Assembly: GCA_903642225.1 (NCBI GenBank)
Contig: CAHJWI010000001.1
Coordinates: 186,001-250,000 of the forward strand
Direction of reading: 5' to 3'
Origin: Acidobacteriaceae bacterium
Lineage (GTDB): Bacteria; Acidobacteriota; Terriglobia; Terriglobales; Acidobacteriaceae
Length of the DNA: 64,000 bases
This document shows, one piece after another, positions 7,345 through 16,320 of this stretch. How positions within the stretch are numbered: position 1 is the first letter of the stretch; each line of letters opens with the position of its first letter. The translations under genes and the position numbers were made by a program. A model generated the notes under the pieces. It saw nothing but the letters and a program-made list of their open reading frames with translations, had not been told where the DNA came from and did no database searches.

Positions 7345-8805
7345 ATGAAATCCATCCACGTTGTCGGCGGCGGCCTCGCCGGTCCTGAGGCTGCACTGCA
7401 GGCAGCCCGGGCAGGCTGCAAGGTCACCCTCTTTGAAATGCGCCCGCACCGCTCCACAGAGGCGCACCAGACGGCAGACTTCGCCGAACTCGTCTGCTCC
7501 AACTCGCTCAAGAGCGAAAGTGAAAACACCGCACCCTGGCTCCTCAAGCAGGAGATGCGTGCCGCTGGCTGCATCCTTCTCGAAGAAGCCGATGCCTGTG
7601 CCGTCCCGGCCGGCCACGCTCTGGCCGTCGACCGCGTGGAGTTCTCCCGTCGCGTCGCTGCACGTCTCGAAGCCGACCCGGACATCACCATCGTCCGCGA
7701 AGAAGTGACCAAGCTCCACGAGCACAGTGACGACCACCTCACCATCCTCGCCAGCGGCCCCCTCACCAGCCCAGCGCTCACCACGGAGCTCCAGCGCCTC
7801 ACCGGTACCGACCACCTCAGCTTCTACGACAGCATCGCTCCCGTCGTCGACAGCACCACCATCGACATGGACCGCGTCTACTTCGCCGCGCGCTGGGACA
7901 AGGGCACCGCCGACTACATCAACTGCCCCTTCACCCGCGAAGAGTACGACGTGTTCTACGACGCCCTGCGCGCCGCCCACGAGGTCGAAGCCAAAGAGTG
8001 GGAACGCCTCGACTACTTCGAAGGCTGCCTACCTCTCGAAGAACTCGCACGCCGCGGGCGCGACACCCTGCGCTTCGGCTGCATGAAGCCGGTCGGCCTC
8101 CGCAACCCCAGAACCGGCCAGACGCCTCATGCCGTCGTCCAGCTACGGCAGGAAAACCTGCGTGCCGACAGCTACAACCTGGTCGGCTTCCAGAACCACC
8201 TCAAGTTCGGCGACCAGAAAACCGTTCTTCGCCTCATCCCTGGCCTGGAACACGCTGAGTTTCTGCGGTTTGGACAAATACACCGCAACACCTACATCCA
8301 CTCCCCGTCTCTTCTTACTGAAACGCTGCAACTTAAGGAGCACCCGCAAATCTTCATCGCGGGCCAGCTCTCAGGCGTCGAGGGCTACACTGAGTCCATC
8401 GCCGCCGGCATGCTCGCGGGCCGTTACGCCGCAGCTATCGCTCACGGCACCCCGCCCGAGGCCGCACCCCGCCCAAGCGCCCACGGCTCGCTCATCCACT
8501 ACATCACGCACGCGGACAAAAAGCGCTTTCAACCTGCCAACATCACCTTCGACCTGCTGCCGCCGCTTGAAGAAGATCTCCGCAAAAACATCCGTGACAA
8601 GAAAGAGCGCCACCGCCTGCAGTGCGAGCGTGGCCTGACTGCGTGGAGCGAATGGCTTCGCGGCGGCACACCCACCTCCTCACGGAACTCCAGCGCGTCC
8701 TGGCCACTGCTATTTCGTAATCCTACGGGGAAAGCTGCGAACCCGCCTCTCCTGCACAGATCACTTCGAGAGGCAGTTCATTCGGCAGCCAAGGGTCAGC
8801 AGTAG
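7345..8805 (+). CDS. trmFO: tRNA uracil-54 C5-methyltransferase, methylenetetrahydrofolate- and FAD-dependent
   Basis: TrmFO makes ribothymidine at position 54 of tRNA, taking the carbon from 5,10-methylene-THF and electrons from FADH2. The 486-residue protein begins with the FAD-binding 'VVGGGLAGPEAA' and contains 'FAELVCSNSLKS' (with a catalytic-type Cys), 'LRFGCMKPVGL', and the C-terminal FAD segment 'GQLSGVEGYTESIAAGMLAG'. It is slightly longer than the usual 430-470 residues because of a C-terminal tail after the 'TPPLEQ'-like region. ATG 7345 is chosen by the family N-terminus and the GAGAGGG upstream. Confidence 0.95.
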   Translation: MKSIHVVGGGLAGPEAALQAARAGCKVTLFEMRPHRSTEAHQTADFAELVCSNSLKSESENTAPWLLKQEMRAAGCILLEEADACAVPAGHALAVDRVEFSRRVAARLEADPDITIVREEVTKLHEHSDDHLTILASGPLTSPALTTELQRLTGTDHLSFYDSIAPVVDSTTIDMDRVYFAARWDKGTADYINCPFTREEYDVFYDALRAAHEVEAKEWERLDYFEGCLPLEELARRGRDTLRFGCMKPVGLRNPRTGQTPHAVVQLRQENLRADSYNLVGFQNHLKFGDQKTVLRLIPGLEHAEFLRFGQIHRNTYIHSPSLLTETLQLKEHPQIFIAGQLSGVEGYTESIAAGMLAGRYAAAIAHGTPPEAAPRPSAHGSLIHYITHADKKRFQPANITFDLLPPLEEDLRKNIRDKKERHRLQCERGLTAWSEWLRGGTPTSSRNSSASWPLLFRNPTGKAANPPLLHRSLREAVHSAAKGQQ

Positions 8806-8939
8806 CCTGGGCCGAGGAACAGATCTTTCTTTTTAGTCCCACGGGTCCGACGCTGGCTGCCGCGGCATTCCTTCAACTTCCCGACGCTTACCACTCCCGG
8901 TGCGGTATTCTCCGCATACGCCACTCAGGAAGCGCTGCG

Positions 8940-9974
8940 ATGAACCCGTACACCGCCACCGAAGCCATCGCCCCGGCATGGCAGCACGCAAAATCTCTGC
9001 TTTTCCGCGATCGGCGCCCTGGCCGCATTCTCAAGCTCAGCCTGGTCGCCCTCGGTGCGCAGCTCAGCTTCACCTTCAATACCAGTTTTCGCGGTACCAA
9101 CGACGTGCCGCATGGCATACAGCCCATGCTTATAGCCCTCGCGCTCGTCCTCGCCGCCGTCAGTATTGTTATTGGCGTGGGCCTGCTCTACCTCGGCTCG
9201 CGTCTGCAGCTTACGCTGTTCGATATCGTCCTCCTGCGCGACGACCGGGTGGCCCCCGCGTGGGAGCGCCACGGCTATCACACCTGGCGATGGGCCGGCA
9301 TTAAGCTTGTTGGCATTTTTGCGATTGGCCTCGTGCTCTCGCCGTTGCTCATCCCGGCGTTTGTCGGCATGTTCTCGCTCTTCCAAGGCATCATTCCCAC
9401 ACCCGGCCATCCGACGCAGGTACCGGCGTTTCACTGGCCAGCCTTTCGAGCCCTTCTGGTGGTCTTCGCGCAGGTGATCGCCGTCCTTTTGCTGTTCAGC
9501 GTCTTCTATCGGCTCTTTCTGACTGTTACGTTGCCGGTTCTTGCGCTTGAGAACCTGTCTTTCGGGAGCGTCTTCCGGCGCGCCTGGCAGTTCCTCACTT
9601 CGGAACCGGACGCGATGGCAGGCTACGCCGTACTCCAATTTGTGCTTTTGCTGGGGCTTGGCATGGCCGTGCTATTCGCTTGGGCGCTTGCCGTTGTTCT
9701 TCCCGCGGCGGTGGTGGGACTGGCCGGCTGGGCGCTCTGGTCACTGCTCCACGGCAGCATCGCTGGTTCATTCGTGCTTGGCGCTCTCGCTTCTTTTGCA
9801 GGCTTGGTGCTTCTCGCGTGGACTCTGCTTAGCTATGTGGTCATGGTCGGATTCACCATCTTCTTCGCGGAGGCCTATGCCCAATACTTTATCGCTGGTC
9901 GCTACGCCCCCGTTGCCCATTACCTCCAGGCCTCGCCCGTCCAACCCGAGCCGATCCTCGGCTTTCGCGACTGA
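8940..9974 (+). CDS. polytopic membrane protein of unknown function
   Basis: This 344-residue protein has about seven or eight hydrophobic helices, including stretches around residues 60-83, 115-140, 165-190, 215-255 and 275-305, after a polar amphipathic start 'MNPYTATEAIAPAWQHAKSL'. The overall pattern resembles DUF4013/DUF7544-type bacterial membrane proteins, where a helix-rich domain repeats with conserved Pro and Gly. No catalytic or transport motif is visible. The gene stands alone, convergent with the HerA-like ATPase gene 36 bases away. Confidence 0.75.
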   Translation: MNPYTATEAIAPAWQHAKSLLFRDRRPGRILKLSLVALGAQLSFTFNTSFRGTNDVPHGIQPMLIALALVLAAVSIVIGVGLLYLGSRLQLTLFDIVLLRDDRVAPAWERHGYHTWRWAGIKLVGIFAIGLVLSPLLIPAFVGMFSLFQGIIPTPGHPTQVPAFHWPAFRALLVVFAQVIAVLLLFSVFYRLFLTVTLPVLALENLSFGSVFRRAWQFLTSEPDAMAGYAVLQFVLLLGLGMAVLFAWALAVVLPAAVVGLAGWALWSLLHGSIAGSFVLGALASFAGLVLLAWTLLSYVVMVGFTIFFAEAYAQYFIAGRYAPVAHYLQASPVQPEPILGFRD

Positions 9975-10010
9975 CGGGCTGACCGCGCCGACGATGCCGG
10001 GCTCTGCCAG

Positions 10011-11588
10011 CTAGCGGCGACTGCCACCAAACAGTGAGCCGAGAACACCTCGAACGATCTGCCGGCCGGCTTGACTGGCCACCGCGCGTGCTGCGGATTT
10101 GGCCACCGTCTCCATAATGGAGTCGCTGCCACGGCCGCCGCGTGGACCGGTGGGACCGCGCTGGGTCAGGGCACCTGTCACTCCGCTGAACCAGCCACCA
10201 CTCGGCTGCGGTGCCGCGGTCTGTTGGGGTGATCCGCCATATTGCGACGAGGCGATAGGAGGCATCGGCGATGATGTTGCAGCAGGTGCCGCATTCGCCG
10301 CGGTTGAAGACGTCTCCGCGCGCGCCTTGAGCCGCTCATACGCACTTTCGCGGTCGACCGGTGTGTCGTACACGCCGGCTACAACAGAGGTCCGCATCAG
10401 CGCCTGGCGCTCCTGTGGCGTAACGGGCCCGATGCGCGCGTGCGGCGGAATCACCCAGCCGCGCTGCACGATTGCCGGTGTGCCGCTCTCATCAAGAAAC
10501 GACAGCAGAGCTTCGCCCACAGCAAGCTCGCTGATTACTGTCTCAGTGTCCAGCGCCGGGTTTGCCCGGAAGGTCTGTGCCGCAGTTTTGACGGCCTTCT
10601 GGTCCTGCGGCGTAAAGGCGCGCAGAGCATGTTGCACCCGGTTGCCGAGCTGCGACAGCACCACCGGGGCGATGTCCGATGGGTTCTGGGTTACGAAGTA
10701 AATGCCGACTGCCTTGGACCGGATCAGCCGCACCACCTGCTCAATCTTCTGCGCGAGCAGCGGCGGCAGATCGTTGAACAGAAGGTGTGCCTCGTCGAAA
10801 AAGAAGACCAGCTTCGGCTTATCCAGGTCACCTGCTTCTGGCAGGTGCTCGTAGAGCTCGGACAGCAGCCAAAGCAGAAACGTGGCATACAGTTGTGGCG
10901 ATTGCATGAGCTTGTCTGCTGCCAGCAGATTTACGACACCCTTGCCGTCGACGGTCTGCAGCAGGTCATCGATATCCAGCGCGGGCTCACCAAGAAACTT
11001 GTCGCCACCCTGCTGTTCCAGCCCCACAAGCCCGCGCTGAATAGCACCGATGCTTGCTGCGGAAATGTTGCCATACTCGGTCTGGTAGGTCTTTGCGTTT
11101 GCACCGACGAAGTTCAACATCGCCTTCAGGTCCTTGAGGTCGAGCAGAAGCATGCCACTGTCATCCGCGATTTTGAAGACCAGGGTCAAAACTGCGCTCT
11201 GGGTGTCGTTCAGGTTGAGGATGCGCGCAAACAGCAGCGGTCCAATTTCGGAAACAGTTGTTCGCAAGGGATGCCCAGCTTCGCCAAACACGTCCCAGAA
11301 CGTGACCGGACATGCGCGAAAGGCAAAGGGCGCAAGCGCCAGCTTCTCTACACGCGCGTCAAACTTTGGGCTTGATGCACCGGCGGCGGCAATGCCGCTG
11401 AGGTCGCCTTTCACGTCGGCCGCGAAGACGGGGACGCCGATGTCACTGAACGCCGCAGCCATGACCTCAAGCGTTACTGTTTTGCCGGTGCCGGTGGCTC
11501 CCGCGATCAGACCGTGGCGATTCGCCATGGCGGGCAGCAGATTCAGATCAAGCGTACCGGCTTTGGCGATCAACAGCGGGTCGGGCAT
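10011..11588 (-). CDS. HerA-like P-loop ATPase (DUF853 family)
   Basis: This 525-residue protein belongs to the FtsK-HerA superfamily. Walker A is 'GATGTGKT' (30-37), the conserved 'ADVKGDLSG' follows (about 57-65), and Walker B is '[11 protein letters not shown]' with DEAH at 265-268. A sensor-like '[11 protein letters not shown]' comes later, and the C-terminal 80 residues are Ser/Pro/Gly-rich. Family members are hexameric DNA translocases or helicase-like ATPases of unclear role. ATG 11588 has AAGGAG five bases upstream. The frame extends further 5' but lacks family sequence there. Confidence 0.9.
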   Translation of the reverse strand: MPDPLLIAKAGTLDLNLLPAMANRHGLIAGATGTGKTVTLEVMAAAFSDIGVPVFAADVKGDLSGIAAAGASSPKFDARVEKLALAPFAFRACPVTFWDVFGEAGHPLRTTVSEIGPLLFARILNLNDTQSAVLTLVFKIADDSGMLLLDLKDLKAMLNFVGANAKTYQTEYGNISAASIGAIQRGLVGLEQQGGDKFLGEPALDIDDLLQTVDGKGVVNLLAADKLMQSPQLYATFLLWLLSELYEHLPEAGDLDKPKLVFFFDEAHLLFNDLPPLLAQKIEQVVRLIRSKAVGIYFVTQNPSDIAPVVLSQLGNRVQHALRAFTPQDQKAVKTAAQTFRANPALDTETVISELAVGEALLSFLDESGTPAIVQRGWVIPPHARIGPVTPQERQALMRTSVVAGVYDTPVDRESAYERLKARAETSSTAANAAPAATSSPMPPIASSQYGGSPQQTAAPQPSGGWFSGVTGALTQRGPTGPRGGRGSDSIMETVAKSAARAVASQAGRQIVRGVLGSLFGGSRR

Positions 11589-11720
11589 AGCTGCTCCTTG
11601 AACAACGCCCACCCAGTGTAAGACCAACTCCCGGCTATGGCCGCAAGCTTGAGCGTTGCTTGGCACATGACACACGTGATGAGCGACGACAGCACGGATG
11701 CACAACCATGGGAGATCGAC

Positions 11721-13376
11721 CTAGTGTGCGGGCACGTCCCCGCCCGCTTTCGGCTTGGGCACGATCCATACCAGCGGCACCATCACCATGCAGAACACCG
11801 CCATAATTGCGATGATGTCAAGGTACGCCAGCATTTGAGACTGCGAGTGCAACTGGTTGTAGATGTTTCCCTGCGCCGCGGACATGGCGTCCGTGTTGTT
11901 ACCACTGCCGGGTCCTGCCGCATTCTGTAGAAAGCCTGCCAGGGACTGAAGTCGCTGCTGCAGTGCGCTGCTTCCCGCCGTAAGATGCTGCACCAGCGCA
12001 TTCTGGTGGTTCTGTGACCGCCGTGCCAGCATCGTGGCTACAAACGACGTCCCAACTGATCCGCCGATATTGCGAGCCAAGTTTGAAAGTCCAGACACAT
12101 CGTTGTTCTGCGCCTGCGGGATGTTGGTATACGCAATGGTGTTGATGGGGATAAACAGAAAGGCGAGCGAGATGGACTGAAAAACACGCAACCACATAAC
12201 CGCTTTGAAGCTGGAATTTAACGACAGGTACTGGTGCATCGTCAGCAAGGACGCCGACAGCACAAGAAAGCCGAACGTGATCATCGCGCGCGGGTCGACC
12301 CGCGTAATCAGGATGCCCACCACAGGCATCATTAACATGATCGCAACGCCACCGGGCGACATCGCCAAACCTGCAAGTTCCGCCGTGTACCCCAGCAGTG
12401 TCTGCACCAGTTGTGGGATGAGCACGGTTGTGGAGTACAGCGCGAAGCCCAGCGTAAACAGCAGCATGAACGCGACGGCAAAGCTCTTCTGCTTGAACAG
12501 CGTCAGGTTCAGGATGGGCCTGTCGCCCGCCTTCAATCGTGACAGCGACCAGAACACCAGGCTGACCAGACAGACGGTACACACGATGATGAAGAACGTG
12601 ATGAGATGCGATCCAAACCAGTCGTCCTCCTGGCCCTTGTCCAGCACAAACTCCAGCGATCCAAAGCCCACCGCCAGCAGGCCGAAACCGATGTAGTCCA
12701 GCTTCAGGCCGCTGCGCTTGCTTTCTTCCACCTCGGCGGTGATGTGGGGTGGATCTTCGACCATGCGCGACGTGAGGAACAGCGACAGGATTGCGATGGG
12801 CACGTTAATGAAGAAGATCCACCGCCAGTCGTAATTGTCCGTAATCCATCCGCCAAGGGTCGGCCCGATGGCAGGCGCCGCGACAACCGCCAGACCGTAC
12901 AGGGCAAAGGCCTGGCCGCGTTTTGCCGGCTCGAACGTATCGGCCAGAATGGCCTGCTCGCTTGGCCCCAAGCCGCCGCCACCGGCACCCTGCAGAAGGC
13001 GGAACACGATAAGGATGGGTAGCGATGGCGCAAATCCGCACATGGCGCTGGAAATGCCGAAGAGCACAACGCATGCCATATAAAACTTTTTGCGGCCAAC
13101 AAATGTTGTGAGATAGGCCGAGGCCGGCAGGATGATCGCGTTCGCCACGAGGTAACTGGTGATGACCCAGGTGGCTTCATCCTGTGACGCGCCCAATGAC
13201 CCGGCAATGTGGGGCAGGGCCACGTTGGCAATGGAGGTGTCGAGCACCTCCATAAAGGTAGCCAGAGTTACCGTAAGCGCAATCAGCCAAGGATTGTGCT
13301 TCGGCTTCCACGCCTTCTCGGCCGCGTGCTGCACGTGCGCAGATTGCCCTGTTTCTTCAACCGCTGTTGCTGCCAT
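11721..13376 (-). CDS. DHA2-family MFS multidrug exporter (EmrB/QacA type)
   Basis: This 551-residue inner-membrane protein has 14 predicted helices. The DHA2 signature 'LDTSIANVALPHIAGSLGAS' is near the start, followed by 'GAGGGGLGPSEQAIL' (antiporter motif C-like region) and 'WRWIFFINVP', all typical of EmrB. It would export drugs or metabolites using proton motive force. No membrane-fusion (EmrA) gene is adjacent, so a tripartite partner, if any, lies elsewhere. The ATG at 13376 follows a GC-rich upstream region; an in-frame TTG further upstream has no support. Confidence 0.92.
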   Translation of the reverse strand: MAATAVEETGQSAHVQHAAEKAWKPKHNPWLIALTVTLATFMEVLDTSIANVALPHIAGSLGASQDEATWVITSYLVANAIILPASAYLTTFVGRKKFYMACVVLFGISSAMCGFAPSLPILIVFRLLQGAGGGGLGPSEQAILADTFEPAKRGQAFALYGLAVVAAPAIGPTLGGWITDNYDWRWIFFINVPIAILSLFLTSRMVEDPPHITAEVEESKRSGLKLDYIGFGLLAVGFGSLEFVLDKGQEDDWFGSHLITFFIIVCTVCLVSLVFWSLSRLKAGDRPILNLTLFKQKSFAVAFMLLFTLGFALYSTTVLIPQLVQTLLGYTAELAGLAMSPGGVAIMLMMPVVGILITRVDPRAMITFGFLVLSASLLTMHQYLSLNSSFKAVMWLRVFQSISLAFLFIPINTIAYTNIPQAQNNDVSGLSNLARNIGGSVGTSFVATMLARRSQNHQNALVQHLTAGSSALQQRLQSLAGFLQNAAGPGSGNNTDAMSAAQGNIYNQLHSQSQMLAYLDIIAIMAVFCMVMVPLVWIVPKPKAGGDVPAH

Positions 13377-13444
13377 GTGCGTATTGGACAAACCGGCAGT
13401 GTTGGTGGACGCACAAAATTTACGCCTGATAGCCTGAAGGTGAC

Positions 13445-13984
13445 ATGGCAATCATCGCAGTCGATATGGACGAAGTCATGGCCGACACTGTTCTGGAGCA
13501 TCTGAACCGGTACAACCGCGAGTTCGGCGAATCCATTCAGAAGCATGAGCTGCGTGGCAAGTGGCTTTGGCAGGTGGTGCCCAGCGACCGCCACGACCGG
13601 CTGTCCCAGTTTTTGGATGATCCCGAATTCTTTGCGGACCTGCCGCTGATGGACGACGCCGTCCGCGTGCTGGAGCGGCTGTCACAGGATCACGAACTGT
13701 TTATCGCTTCTGCCGCCATGGAGGTGCCGCGTTCATTCAACGCCAAATACACCTGGCTGCAGCGGCATTTCCCGTTTCTGCCGCCATCGCACTACGTTTT
13801 TTGCGGCACCAAGTCCATTCTGCAAGCGGACTACCTGATCGACGACAACCCGCGTCAGCTGCGTGCGTTCAGCGGCAAGGGTTTACTGTTCAGCGCGACA
13901 CATAACAGATCTGTCGATGCGCAGGCCTTGGGGTGGCAGCGCATGGACGACTGGAAGGCCGTGGAACGATTCTTCTATCGCTGA
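13445..13984 (+). CDS. 5'(3')-deoxyribonucleotidase-like HAD phosphatase (NT5C)
   Basis: This 179-residue HAD-fold enzyme would remove phosphate from (deoxy)nucleoside monophosphates. The nucleophile motif 'AVDMDEVMADT' (Asp7 and Asp9) is at the N-terminus, 'FIASAAMEVP' gives motif II Ser/Thr, and 'YLIDDNPRQL' carries the motif IV Asp pair. Size and the cap segment 'FFADLPLMDDAV' match the NT5C family. It is divergent from the exporter gene with a 68-base shared upstream region. Substrate preference is not visible. Confidence 0.88.
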   Translation: MAIIAVDMDEVMADTVLEHLNRYNREFGESIQKHELRGKWLWQVVPSDRHDRLSQFLDDPEFFADLPLMDDAVRVLERLSQDHELFIASAAMEVPRSFNAKYTWLQRHFPFLPPSHYVFCGTKSILQADYLIDDNPRQLRAFSGKGLLFSATHNRSVDAQALGWQRMDDWKAVERFFYR

Positions 13985-14006
13985 ACAGGTGCTCTGAACA
14001 GGTGCT
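13981..14006. repeat. tandem 13-base direct repeat
   Basis: CTGAACAGGTGCT occurs twice head to tail, and a third copy begins (CTGA). The first copy includes the TGA stop of the nucleotidase gene, so a duplication of one repeat unit added the second copy immediately downstream. Confidence 0.85.
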
Positions 14007-14011
14007 CTGAG

Positions 14012-14042
14012 AAAAGAGGGCCCGCTCCCGGAGGAGCAGGCC
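14012..14042 (-). terminator. candidate terminator of the XRE/cupin gene
   Basis: The stem GGCC(C)GCTCC / GGAGC(A)GGCC has one C-A mismatch and a CGGA loop. Read on the minus strand it is followed by CTCTTTTC, a weak U-tract. It lies about 50 bases beyond the regulator's stop codon. Confidence 0.5.
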
Positions 14043-14091
14043 ATTTGAAAGAAGTTGGTTCGTCATGCTCTTCGGCGCGAGCCGGTTTAGC

Positions 14092-14970
14092 TTAAGACGC
14101 CTGCCGGTGCTGCATGGTCGTCAGCTTTGGCCGAAGAGTACCGTTCACAGAGGCACGATTCTCTGTGGTGCCTGCAGTCTCCGCGGCCACTACGGATCCA
14201 GGGATGGTGCCGTTCGGTGCCGTTGTGATAAGTCCGGCGGCCTTTGTCCTCACTGCGGCAGCGTTGCCCTGCACAGCAGTCAGGCCGTTTGCAAGCAACG
14301 TGACCAGCAGGGTCTTTGCCGGAGTGTCTCCGTTACAGATATAGCTGTGGGGAGTGTTGGAATCGAAGTAAGCCGCATCGCCGACCTGCAGGTGGTGCGT
14401 AACCGGACCGTGCTGCACGTCAAGAGCACCTTCAACCACGTACAGGAATTCGCATCCCACATGCTGGTGCGCACGCCGCGGCTTTACCCCAGGCAGGAAC
14501 TCGATGTAATAGGGATCAAGTTGCCGGTCTGGAACCATGTAGCCCAGCGATTCGAAGAAGTATGAGGGCTCGTCTGTGCCTGTCTGCGGCAAGCGCACGC
14601 GCTCGTTGCTGCGGTGCACGCGGAAAAGGGTCTTCGGCTCGGGTTCGAAAAAGTAGCTTAAATCCTTGCTGAACACAATCGCAATGCGTGCCAGGTTCCG
14701 AAGAGTGGGCACGACACGACCAGTTTCAAGCTGCGACAGGAAGCTGGCCGACAATCCCGTGTGCTTGCCCAGTTCCACCAGGCCCATGCTCTTTTTCAGG
14801 CGCAGCGCCTTTATGCGCTCGCCCAACCGCTTTTCTGAGATAAAAGCCTCTGCCGCTTCACCAGCGACCTTGCTGCTACCTGTTTCGGCCAGGGTCGGAC
14901 CCATCACGGTCTCTGCTACCCGGTCGTCTTGCTGTTCGATCATCGGTTCCATCCGCTGTTCCGCTTCCAT
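14092..14970 (-). CDS. XRE-family transcriptional regulator with cupin domain
   Basis: This 292-residue regulator has an acidic 45-residue N-terminal segment, an HTH_3 DNA-binding domain (about 49-106, with 'LGKHTGLSASFLSQLETG'), and a cupin_2 sensor domain (about 165-235, with 'RRAHQHVGCEFLYVVEGAL' and 'YFDSNTPHSY'). The N-terminal segment and a 55-residue Ala/Thr-rich tail are not part of the usual PuuR/SutR-like architecture. The cupin likely binds a small metabolite or metal. ATG 14970 has AGGAGA four bases upstream. No neighbouring target operon is evident. Confidence 0.88.
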   Translation of the reverse strand: MEAEQRMEPMIEQQDDRVAETVMGPTLAETGSSKVAGEAAEAFISEKRLGERIKALRLKKSMGLVELGKHTGLSASFLSQLETGRVVPTLRNLARIAIVFSKDLSYFFEPEPKTLFRVHRSNERVRLPQTGTDEPSYFFESLGYMVPDRQLDPYYIEFLPGVKPRRAHQHVGCEFLYVVEGALDVQHGPVTHHLQVGDAAYFDSNTPHSYICNGDTPAKTLLVTLLANGLTAVQGNAAAVRTKAAGLITTAPNGTIPGSVVAAETAGTTENRASVNGTLRPKLTTMQHRQAS

Positions 14971-15107
14971 GCTGTCTCCTGTTGCGTTGCCGGTAGCCGA
15001 CAAGTGTGTAGCAGCCAAACACAGGTTGTGACTGTGTTGAAAGAAGTACGGCTTTAGCCCGCATTTTAGATTGGCCTCATACATGGTTTTTCTGCTTATG
15101 CGTCAGA

Positions 15108-16247
15108 ATGCGCCATCAGGCCTACGCTGTGGTGCCTTTTGTCCCAATGCTAGCCTTGGGTGTGCCTGCCCGAAGAGTGCCGCGATCTGCTGTTCCTGCT
15201 GGTCTCCCGCATCGCCTGCTGCTGGCGTCGGCACTCTGCGTCATCATCACGGGCTGCGCCAGTACCGGTCCGCCCCGTCCGCCATCGCTTCACTTACCCC
15301 AATCGGTTCGCGACCTGAGTGCCACGCGCTACGGCGAATGGGTGGAGCTTCGCTTTACGGTTCCGACGCTCTCCACTGACAGGCAGTCTCTGGCTGGCAA
15401 GCACGGTGCGGGTGTGCTTCGGGCCCAGCTCTGCCGGCAATCCAATGTGGCGGGCTCGCGGTGTGCGGTTGTTGCTGCGCAAGCCGTGGCAGCCGGAGAG
15501 GTTGTCACTGTGAAGGACTCTTTGCCAGCCACCCTGCTCACCGGACCCGCACAGCTTCTGCGGTACCGCGTGGTCATTCTGAACGCCCAGGGCCGGTCAG
15601 CGGCAGATGCACCGCGGGCCGCTGTTACCCTAACCGGTTCGACACCCGGCGCTGTTCGTGGCCTTCTGGCAACGACGACGTCGCGCGGCGTCCAGTTGAC
15701 GTGGATGCGTGACCGGGACTTGCCTGCAGACACCCGCATCCTGCTGCAGACCGAGCCGGCTGGCCGCCACTATGCCGTCGCCGGCGACCCTGGTGGGACG
15801 GTTGATACCCATGCCAAGGAAGGCGAAACGGTGACCTACACCTTAGTTCGCACCCGCACGGTGTCTGCGGCAGTAGCAGGCAGCCTCTCCGACATCGTCG
15901 TGAATGGGGAGCCGGCGACCGTAACGGTTACTCGATCTGCGGATATCTTCCCGCCTGCCTCGCCCACGGGGCTGGTTGCCGTCGCGCTTCAGCTGCAGGG
16001 CAAGCCGAGCCGGATTGATCTGTCGTGGGAGCCGAATACCGAGCCGGATCTCGCGGGGTACCTCCTGTATCGCACGGATGGCACGGGACAACCGATTCTG
16101 CTAACTCCGGCGCCCATCCCCGCAATCGCTTTTAGCGATGCAGCTGTGCAGGCCGGTCACAACTACACCTACACCTTGCGTGCGGTGGATGCCGCCGGCA
16201 ATCGGAGCGCCGTTGGTGCCGCCGCGCAGGAAGCCATCAATCCCTAA
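15108..16247 (+). CDS. fibronectin type III domain lipoprotein
   Basis: This 379-residue protein has a signal sequence ending in a lipobox 'IITGC' (Cys50), so it is probably a lipid-anchored envelope protein. A beta-sandwich with 'EWVELRFTVPTL' follows, then two further Fn3-like modules with 'GVQLTWMRDRDLPADTRI' and 'IDLSWEPNTEPDLAGYLLYR', ending in 'YTYTLRAVDAAGNRS', a textbook Fn3 G-strand. Fn3 modules mediate protein or polysaccharide binding. The N-terminus before the signal core is long, so an in-frame start at 15150 is also possible. Confidence 0.8.
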   Translation: MRHQAYAVVPFVPMLALGVPARRVPRSAVPAGLPHRLLLASALCVIITGCASTGPPRPPSLHLPQSVRDLSATRYGEWVELRFTVPTLSTDRQSLAGKHGAGVLRAQLCRQSNVAGSRCAVVAAQAVAAGEVVTVKDSLPATLLTGPAQLLRYRVVILNAQGRSAADAPRAAVTLTGSTPGAVRGLLATTTSRGVQLTWMRDRDLPADTRILLQTEPAGRHYAVAGDPGGTVDTHAKEGETVTYTLVRTRTVSAAVAGSLSDIVVNGEPATVTVTRSADIFPPASPTGLVAVALQLQGKPSRIDLSWEPNTEPDLAGYLLYRTDGTGQPILLTPAPIPAIAFSDAAVQAGHNYTYTLRAVDAAGNRSAVGAAAQEAINP

Positions 16248-16252
16248 AGTCG

Positions 16253-16285
16253 CGCACACTGCATCCAATGTGCGAGCGCTAAAAT
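16253..16285 (+). promoter_or_regulatory. inverted repeat and -10-like box upstream of transaldolase
   Basis: CGCACA (16253-16258) and TGTGCG (16269-16274) form an inverted repeat with a 10-base spacer, directly before TAAAAT (16280-16285), a good -10 match. No -35 consensus lies at the right distance, so the repeat may bind an activator or a repressor. Confidence 0.35.
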
Positions 16286-16320
16286 GAAGCTCACGCGCGT
16301 GCGTCAGGGGAGAGATAACG

